Below are positions 5,514-10,222 of a stretch of 10,222 nucleotides of DNA, in pieces. The position numbers and the translations under genes are program-made. The DNA is taken from contig CABUAP010000032.1 of assembly GCA_902489675.1 (NCBI GenBank), positions 1 to 10,222 on the forward strand, in the 5' to 3' direction. The first letter of the stretch is position 1, and the number at the start of each line of letters is the position of its first letter. The notes under the pieces are model-generated. The model made no database searches. It was not told the DNA's origin and saw only the letters and a list, made by a program, of their open reading frames with translations. This DNA comes from an uncultured Azospirillum sp. (GTDB lineage: Bacteria > Pseudomonadota > Alphaproteobacteria > RF32 > CAG-239).

Positions 5514-5569
5514 GACAATAGAGGATGCAAGGAATGATAATAGGAGTTGGGGATGACAGCAGGGAGTGG
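5509..5569. repeat. Degenerate 20-bp tandem repeat, three units
   Basis: Three successive units can be aligned: 5509-5529, 5530-5549 and 5550-5569. They share a G-G-A-(A)-TGA-A/C-A-x-x-AG-GG/AG pattern, for example GGGATGACAGCAGGGAGTGG in the third. The first unit shares its first bases with the preceding palindrome, so the two probably form one element. The remaining sequence to about 5667 shows no gene or motif that I can support. Confidence 0.5.
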
Positions 5570-5667
5570 TTCGAGATGTTAAAATTACTTTTTGTCGCCA
5601 TGTATAAACACACTTAACCTGTCATAATCCTACATCTACCTACTTACACAGACGTTCGAAACATAAT

Positions 5668-5699
5668 AAAAACAGTGCGGAAAAAACCGCACTGTTTTT
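5668..5699 (-). terminator. Strong bidirectional terminator after the BI-1 family gene
   Basis: AAAAACAGTGCGG (5668-5680) pairs perfectly with CCGCACTGTTTTT (5687-5699) around an A6 loop, a 13-bp stem with a U-run on both strands. It begins within the stop codon of the minus-strand membrane-protein gene and would also stop plus-strand read-through from gpt. Confidence 0.9.
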
Positions 5700-6408
5700 A
5701 TTTGCATTTTCCCCGACTTTCCCAAAAACGAAGCATTTTGACTAACAGGCCGGTAAAATTGAGATAAACAGCCAATGCCCCAAGCGCTGCCAACTGATTA
5801 AGCCACTGTCGCTCAGAATCGGAAGCGGCAATAATCTGTTGTATTTCTTCCCCGGAATAAGCCATTACTGCACAATAGGCAATGACCGATACCATACACA
5901 CGCCCCAATCGGTTGCGCTTTGGGGAAAGAACCAACAACCGAGGGCGGTAAAAACAGCACCCCAGACGCCGGTCAGCAAAATACAATGCCAAGAGATCAT
6001 ATCTTTGCGAAAAATTGCGCCGGTCAATGACATGGCAAAAAACATACCGGCGGAAATGAGCAGTCCGCGGGCAATATCTGCCTTGATAAACACGATCGAC
6101 ACGCTGCTGAGCGCCGCGCCGATCAAACCGCAAAACAAGCCAAAGATCAGCAACACCGCCGCCAAACTCAGTTTTTTTCGTTCTTCCGGCACAGACAAAT
6201 ACATCAGGAGCGGCAGCAGCAGCAAAATCCACCCGCTCACACTTAACACCACATCATTTTCGACCGTCGGGACAGAAATAAATTCCCGATATTCCGGCAC
6301 TCCGGTCAACAACCCGGCAACTGCCGCCGAAATTCCCGCACCAGCGCCCATAAAAGCAAACAAACGAACGACAATACGGTTTTCCAGTTTTTTAGCTAAA
6401 TTTTTCAT
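5698..6408 (-). CDS. Bax inhibitor-1 / YccA-family membrane protein
   Basis: This 236-residue protein has about seven hydrophobic segments and the end pattern of the BI-1 (TMBIM) family. ISAGMFFAMSLTGAIFRKDM (118-137) matches the family's FxxMSLYGxxTKRDL region, and ALAVYLNFTGLLVKMLRFW (211-229) the final YLDFINLFLxLLR helix. Known members leak calcium or protons across the inner membrane, with two aspartates forming a pH sensor. Here the first site reads AYSGEEI (183-189) instead of AYDTQ-like sequence, and the second reads YLN (215-217) instead of YLD, so both acids are changed. ATG at 6408 gives the usual family length and starts a basic leader; an upstream TTG at 6504 lacks support. No clear ribosome site precedes 6408. 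It stands alone between two terminators. Confidence 0.8.
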   Translation of the reverse strand: MKNLAKKLENRIVVRLFAFMGAGAGISAAVAGLLTGVPEYREFISVPTVENDVVLSVSGWILLLLPLLMYLSVPEERKKLSLAAVLLIFGLFCGLIGAALSSVSIVFIKADIARGLLISAGMFFAMSLTGAIFRKDMISWHCILLTGVWGAVFTALGCWFFPQSATDWGVCMVSVIAYCAVMAYSGEEIQQIIAASDSERQWLNQLAALGALAVYLNFTGLLVKMLRFWESRGKCK

Positions 6409-6502
6409 AAACAATAATTTATTAATGGTTTCAGAATATTTCCGATATAGCGGTTGATCTTGTTTTTCCAAGCCCCTCCGGCAAGAGATTTTTAAAATTC
6501 GC

Positions 6503-6528
6503 AAAAAAAAAGCAGCTGTAAACGCTGC
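6503..6528 (-). terminator. Probable terminator of the HAD-family gene
   Basis: GCAGC (6512-6516) pairs with GCTGC (6524-6528) around TGTAAAC, and on the minus strand nine T follow (A6503-A6511). The stem is short but the U-run is strong, and it lies 24 bp past the stop of the HAD gene. Confidence 0.6.
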
Positions 6529-6551
6529 CGCCTTTTTTCATATGGAATATT

Positions 6552-7415
6552 TTACCAGCGAAGGCCGGAAATAACATAGTCGGGATAGGCATCGAGCATA
6601 TTGCCGAGTTCTCTGGTTTTGGTCACATCGGGAATATATCCTTCGCCCAAAAAACTGACATGAATACCTCTTGTAACCAGACAACTCGAAATATCAGCCG
6701 CTGACGCCGCCCGGATATCCGATGCCATACTGTCACCAATCATCAAAATACGTTTGCGCTCAACACTGCCGAAAGCTTCTACCGCATAATCAACGACTTC
6801 AAGATCCGGTTTGCCGGCTGTAATAATACTGCCGCCCAGCACCGCATATTGCTCGGCTACCGCGCCGGCAGCCGGAATAACATCCCCGCCGCCGACAACG
6901 GAAGTATCATTGCCAACGCATAGCAGCGGCAGCCCCAAACTTACCGCATGGCTCAGCACATCCAAATAATCATCAACCGCACGATCGGCCGGCAATTGGC
7001 CGATATAGAGAAAATCCGCCTTGGCCGGATCGGAAACCAGCGAAAAATTCAACTCGTCAAACATAACGGTGTCCGCCTCTTGACCAAGATTGTAATAAGC
7101 TTTGCCAAGCGAGGCATAAGCTCCTCTGCCGGCAGCCAGATTATAATGCAAAATCTCTCCGGCCGTAACCATTGCCGAAAACAAACGCGGTGAAAATCCG
7201 TTTTGATACATCATGAGGGCAAGCTCTTCCACTCGCAGCGAGGTATTGCTCAGCAGCACGATCTTTTTGCCGTTTTTATAAAAATAAAGCAAAGCTTCCA
7301 AAGCTTCCGGGATCAAAGAAACACCGTTATGGAGCACGCCGTTAAAACCGCAAAGGACGGCATCATAGGCATCTGCAATCCTTGAGATATTAACGATCGG
7401 CTTAATCATCTTCAT
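6552..7415 (-). CDS. HAD superfamily class IIA (TIGR01459-like) protein lacking the nucleophile Asp
   Basis: This 287-residue protein has the order of motifs of class IIA HAD phosphatases (NagD/4-nitrophenylphosphatase type, subgroup TIGR01459). Motif II is LLSNTS (54-59), the motif III lysine is Lys202 in AGKPDLEVV, and motif IV is MIGDSMASDIRAA (225-237). Motif I, expected as Asp-x-Asp-Gly-Val-Leu or Asp-x-Trp-Gly-Val-Leu, reads CGFNGVLHNG (22-31): the nucleophile is Gly23 and the second acid is Asn25. Classical phosphoaspartate chemistry should therefore be impossible, while the fold and the other motifs are kept. The ATG at 7415 has a weak GAGAG ribosome site. It follows tcdA by 78 bp on the same strand and may share its transcript. 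Substrate or partner is unknown. Confidence 0.82.
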   Translation of the reverse strand: MKMIKPIVNISRIADAYDAVLCGFNGVLHNGVSLIPEALEALLYFYKNGKKIVLLSNTSLRVEELALMMYQNGFSPRLFSAMVTAGEILHYNLAAGRGAYASLGKAYYNLGQEADTVMFDELNFSLVSDPAKADFLYIGQLPADRAVDDYLDVLSHAVSLGLPLLCVGNDTSVVGGGDVIPAAGAVAEQYAVLGGSIITAGKPDLEVVDYAVEAFGSVERKRILMIGDSMASDIRAASAADISSCLVTRGIHVSFLGEGYIPDVTKTRELGNMLDAYPDYVISGLRW

Positions 7416-7493
7416 GGTAACACTCTCTAAATTTTTCGCATTATTTTAATGTAGTAGCAGAGCATTATTAAAAAAATATTTAAATTGCAAGCC

Positions 7494-8240
7494 TTATCGC
7501 AAATTATAAGCAGATAAGCGCAAAATGACCTCATTGGCAATCATCAGACCAAACACGGCCGTCACTGTCGGCAAGGAGCCCATGGTATGGCGCTGCCGAC
7601 CGCCGTCGGAAGGCTTATCCTCCATAAATAATGCGCTTTCGGGCACAGATACCACCTCGTCGGAAGAAACACAAATAATTTTGCCGAGATCGCAGCCGCG
7701 GCGTTTCAGACGTTTGCGGATGAAACGCGCCAGCGGGCAATTACGGGTTTGATCAAGCCTTTGCAGGCGGATCAGCGACGGATCGGTTTTGAGCGCCGCC
7801 CCCATTGAAGAAATAAAAGGGATTCCTTTTTGTTGCAGAGCCTCAATCAGACCGCATTTTGGGTTGAGCGAATCGATTGCGTCAATCACAAAGTCAACCG
7901 GTTCCGACAACAATTCTTCAATATTGTCCGCATTGACAAACACATCTCTGACGGTCACTTTGCAAGCCGGATTAATATCGCGGACACGGGCGGCAGCCAG
8001 TTCTCCTTTTTTGCGGCCGATGGTCGAGTTCAGCGCCAAAATCTGCCGATTGATGTTGCTTGCTTCCACCTTATCAAAATCGACTAAAACCAAGTTTCCG
8101 ATCCCGGCGCGCGCCAAAGCTTCCAAAGCATAGCCGCCGACGGCGCCCAGCCCGACAATCATTACTTTCGCTTTCTGTAGCCGGGCAAATTTTTCTGCAC
8201 CGAGCAAAGCTCTGGTACGACCAAAACTGTCATTTTCCAT
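7494..8240 (-). CDS. tcdA: tRNA threonylcarbamoyladenosine dehydratase (TcdA/CsdL)
   Basis: This 248-residue E1-like (ThiF/MoeB superfamily) enzyme matches TcdA, which uses ATP to cyclise t6A37 of ANN-decoding tRNAs to the cyclic form. The N-terminus shows FGRTRALLG (6-14), the nucleotide-binding VGLGAVGGYALEALARAGIG (29-48), VDFD (53-56), NINRQ (62-66) and VIDAIDS (118-124), all in the family order. MGSLPTVTAVFG (220-231) is the usual C-terminal helix. There is no zinc CxxC pair, as expected for TcdA and unlike MoeB. ATG at 8240 is chosen over the TTG at 8243 because GAGGAG lies 7 nt upstream. It overlaps the end of the TatD gene by 11 bp, so the two are translated from one message. Confidence 0.86.
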   Translation of the reverse strand: MENDSFGRTRALLGAEKFARLQKAKVMIVGLGAVGGYALEALARAGIGNLVLVDFDKVEASNINRQILALNSTIGRKKGELAAARVRDINPACKVTVRDVFVNADNIEELLSEPVDFVIDAIDSLNPKCGLIEALQQKGIPFISSMGAALKTDPSLIRLQRLDQTRNCPLARFIRKRLKRRGCDLGKIICVSSDEVVSVPESALFMEDKPSDGGRQRHTMGSLPTVTAVFGLMIANEVILRLSAYNLR

Positions 8241-8973
8241 CAATAAACTCCTCTGAAGCAGACAACACCATTGCGGCCAATTCTGCGGGATCCTGCTGAC
8301 GCCAATCAGCGATCCTCATCAACAATCGGGGCAGAAAAAGCGGTGTTTGTTCAAGGCCTTTTTGCGATCCTTGATAAGGACCGTCCGTTTCGAGCAGCAA
8401 CCGATCCGCCGGCACCATCCGCACGATCTCCGCGCCGTTGCGATTACGCAGAATTGAGGCAGAAAAAGATACATAACCGCCGTTTTTCAATATCGGACGC
8501 AGATGATCCGGATGGCCGTTAAAGGAGTGAACCATAAAGCGTTCCGGCATTTGTCCCCAAAACTCCTCCAGTTCGGGCACCGCTTTTACCGCATGAATGA
8601 CAAACGGTCTTTTCAGTTCTTTTGCCAATGCCAACTCTTCGGCAAAAACTTCCGCCTGTACAGGCATTCCCTCTCTTAATCCGTCAAGACCGCTTTCGCC
8701 GACCAGTGCCGTCGGAAAGGCAAGCAGCTGCTCACGCAGGCGGATTTGCCACCCTGTAGCGGCATCACCGGCATACCACGGATGAATCCCGAACGCCGGC
8801 ACCACCGTATGCGGATATTTTTCGGCCAGCGCCGCTACCTCCAGCCAATCTTTTTCCGAGGTTGAGGCACAGACGAATCGACAGATGCCGCCTTCCCGGG
8901 CTGCGACCACAATATCCGTTGCACAGTTTGTTTTATAGTCTTGCAAGTGAATGTGCATATCGATAAAATTCAT
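8230..8973 (-). CDS. TatD-family metal-dependent hydrolase (nuclease)
   Basis: This 247-residue protein is a TatD-type amidohydrolase-fold enzyme; family members are metal-dependent DNases or exonucleases in the cytoplasm. All metal ligands are visible: His7 and His9 in DMHIHL, Glu93 in GESGLDG, His127 in VIHAVKA, His149 in VHSFNGH and Asp197 in ETDGPY. The GIHPW motif (62-66) and a basic, proline-rich C-terminal third are also typical. It appears fully active by residue inspection, in contrast to several neighbours. The ATG at 8973 begins the family consensus but lacks a clear ribosome site; a TATACA box close upstream on the minus strand would give a very short leader. It shares the 61-bp divergent region with alr and is upstream of tcdA in one unit. 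Confidence 0.87.
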   Translation of the reverse strand: MNFIDMHIHLQDYKTNCATDIVVAAREGGICRFVCASTSEKDWLEVAALAEKYPHTVVPAFGIHPWYAGDAATGWQIRLREQLLAFPTALVGESGLDGLREGMPVQAEVFAEELALAKELKRPFVIHAVKAVPELEEFWGQMPERFMVHSFNGHPDHLRPILKNGGYVSFSASILRNRNGAEIVRMVPADRLLLETDGPYQGSQKGLEQTPLFLPRLLMRIADWRQQDPAELAAMVLSASEEFIDGK

Positions 8974-8978
8974 GCAAT

Positions 8979-9007
8979 TTGACTCTGTATAAATAAAAAA
9001 ACATTAT
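8979..9007 (+). promoter_or_regulatory. Putative promoter of alr
   Basis: TTGACT (8979-8984, five of six to consensus) and CATTAT (9002-9007, four of six) are separated by exactly 17 bp, with transcription expected near 9014. The leader of about 21 nt contains GGAAAGGA, the probable ribosome site, although its 12-nt spacing to the ATG is long. Confidence 0.5.
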
Positions 9008-9034
9008 TGCTGTTGGAAAGGATAATAAGTAAAT

Positions 9035-10123
9035 ATGAGCATTTTGACAAGACCGATTTTGGAAATCAATCTGGACAATCTGGAAAAAAATTATCGTTTT
9101 TTGCAAACGCTGGCAGAGAACGCTGAAGCCGCGGCGGTGGTCAAAGATGATGCTTACGGACTGGGAGCGGAAACTGTTGCCGAAAGGCTCTACGAAGATG
9201 CCGGCTGCCGTATCTTTTTTGTTGCTCACGGTATCGAAGGCGAAAAAATCCGCCCTCATGTACCTAATGCCAAAATTTATGTGCTGCAAGGCATTGGCGA
9301 GGACAGTCTGTCCTCTTTCGAACGGGCAAAGCTGATACCGGTGATCGCCTCGGTTGAACAGCTGAACTTTTGGAAAGAGCACCGGATTAAAAATATTAAA
9401 CCGGCCATCCAGATCGAAACCGGCCTCAACCGTCTCGGATTTCGCGAACACGAACTGGCCGAAATGTCCCCCGATGACCGCGATTTGTTTTCGCTGGTAT
9501 TGTCACATCTGGCCTGCGCCGACGAACAGGGGCACTTTATGAACGAGTATCAATTACAAAACTTTAACCGACTGAAAGAAAGATATTTTCCCAAGCTGCC
9601 GGCCAGTTTATCTGCTTCCGACGGCACATTTCTCGGTTCTGATTATCAGTTTGACGTTGTTCGACTGGGCGCCGCCATGTATGGCATCAACACTGCGCCT
9701 TATCGGGAAAATCAAATGCTGCCGGTCGTTAAAGTTCTGGCGCCGGTGCTTGAAATTGCCGAACTTAACCGCGGGGATTTTGTCGGTTATTCCGCAACCT
9801 ATCGTGCCGCCGGTAACCGCAAAATCGCAATCGTTTCCATCGGTTACGGCGATGGCATTCCCCGTTCTTTATCCAATGTCGGCAAACTCTTTTTCTATAA
9901 CAGCGACAAACCGGCAGAAGCAAGGATGATCGGCCGGATTTCGATGGACAACATTATCTGTGACGTCACCGAAGTAGAAAATCTGCACGTCGGCGATATG
10001 GCTTTTGTCATCAATGAATTTTATACGCTTGACGATCTCGGCCGCGATGCCGGTACCATCGGTTATGAAGTGCTGTCAAGAATCGGTAAAAACCAACGCT
10101 TTGACCGCCGCTATATCAGGTAG
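9035..10123 (+). CDS. alr: Alanine racemase
   Basis: This 362-residue fold-type III PLP enzyme interconverts L- and D-alanine, supplying D-alanine for peptidoglycan in the cytoplasm. The PLP lysine is Lys37 in AVVKDDAYGLG. Other visible family motifs are TGLNRLGF (129-136), SHLACADE (157-164), VRLGAAMYG (209-217), SIGYGDGIPR with catalytic Tyr271 (268-277), GRISMDN (300-306) and the C-terminal YEVLSRI...RFDRRY. The lysine motif has Asp where Ala is usual (VVKADAYG), a mild change. Length and domain order (N-terminal barrel to about 235, then beta domain) are normal. It is transcribed away from the TatD gene, probably from the promoter at 8979-9007. Its presence means the organism makes, or at least feeds, a D-alanine-containing wall. 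Confidence 0.94.
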   Translation: MSILTRPILEINLDNLEKNYRFLQTLAENAEAAAVVKDDAYGLGAETVAERLYEDAGCRIFFVAHGIEGEKIRPHVPNAKIYVLQGIGEDSLSSFERAKLIPVIASVEQLNFWKEHRIKNIKPAIQIETGLNRLGFREHELAEMSPDDRDLFSLVLSHLACADEQGHFMNEYQLQNFNRLKERYFPKLPASLSASDGTFLGSDYQFDVVRLGAAMYGINTAPYRENQMLPVVKVLAPVLEIAELNRGDFVGYSATYRAAGNRKIAIVSIGYGDGIPRSLSNVGKLFFYNSDKPAEARMIGRISMDNIICDVTEVENLHVGDMAFVINEFYTLDDLGRDAGTIGYEVLSRIGKNQRFDRRYIR

Positions 10124-10186
10124 GATCCGTTCTGAAATTTTTCGTAAAGAAAATTTTTCCTTTGGTTTAACCGGGGAGATTACATT

Positions 10187-10218
10187 ATAGATATCCCCCA
10201 GTAAACTGGGGGTTCTAT
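10187..10218. terminator. Strong hairpin after alr, possible terminator
   Basis: CCCCCAG (10195-10201) pairs with CTGGGGG (10206-10212) around TAAA, and ATAGA (10187-10191) pairs with TCTAT (10214-10218) below an asymmetric 3/1 internal loop. It lies 63 bp after the alr stop. The following bases are TTCTATT rather than a clean T-run, so termination is uncertain; a mobile-element end or repeat is equally possible and the window stops here. The stretch 10124-10186 shows no other feature. Confidence 0.45.
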
Positions 10219-10222
10219 TAAG

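Noticed and set aside
5305..5613. Minus-strand frame of 102 codons containing CHPELVSGS
   Set aside because: Crosses the gpt 3' end, its terminator and the palindromic repeat; this peptide is a known artefact of such repeats.
6409..6504. N-terminal extension of the BI-1 family protein from TTG at 6504, or from a TTG near 6471 after GGAGGGG
   Set aside because: The added residues are hydrophilic and not like the family, and the GGAGG is only about 3 nt from that TTG.
8933..9451. Minus-strand frame of 172 codons opposite alr
   Set aside because: Antisense shadow of alanine racemase with no recognisable domain; it also overlaps the divergent promoter region.

Overview
The window reads as chromosomal core DNA from an alphaproteobacterium. 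The best markers are a DUF1013/TrcR-type cell-cycle regulator at the left, a cysteine-free L31, an efp/inositol-monophosphatase-like pair, and a small coiled-coil gene directly upstream of zapA (the ZauP-ZapA arrangement known from Caulobacter), followed by a 6S-like RNA. Base composition is moderate rather than GC-rich, and several family members have lost catalytic residues. That would fit a host-associated or streamlined alphaproteobacterial lineage, but this placement is inference. I see no phage, transposase, CRISPR array, tRNA or rRNA gene.

Layout, left to right. Positions 1-3340 are all on the minus strand. In transcription order they hold a ThiE-like TIM-barrel protein, elongation factor P, an inositol-monophosphatase-like protein whose start overlaps the efp stop, rpmE (L31) with its own promoter and terminator, and trcR, which carries a long Lys/Ala tail and ends at a strong terminator. 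A short divergent promoter region (3341-3432) separates this block from a plus-strand unit: zauP-like, zapA, a 6S-like RNA whose -10 box overlaps the zapA stop codon, a terminator, then ymdB and gpt with a 1-nt overlap. A convergent intergenic region (5453-5697) holds two terminators, a palindromic repeat and a degenerate 20-bp tandem repeat. A second minus-strand block follows: TatD-family hydrolase, tcdA (11-bp overlap with the TatD gene), a HAD class IIA protein, and a Bax-inhibitor-1 family membrane protein. Alanine racemase (alr) diverges from the TatD gene on the plus strand and is followed by a strong hairpin at the right edge.

Functionally the genes are housekeeping: translation (L31, EF-P, the t6A-modifying TcdA), cell division (ZauP/ZapA), transcriptional control (TrcR, 6S RNA), purine salvage (Gpt) and cell wall supply (Alr). 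I did not find a clear new biological system. The points most worth a second look are the repeated loss of key residues in otherwise well-preserved folds (IMPase-like, HAD, BI-1, ThiE-like), the histone-H1-like tail on TrcR, and the wiring of the 6S-like RNA between zapA and ymdB, where ymdB seems to have no promoter of its own.
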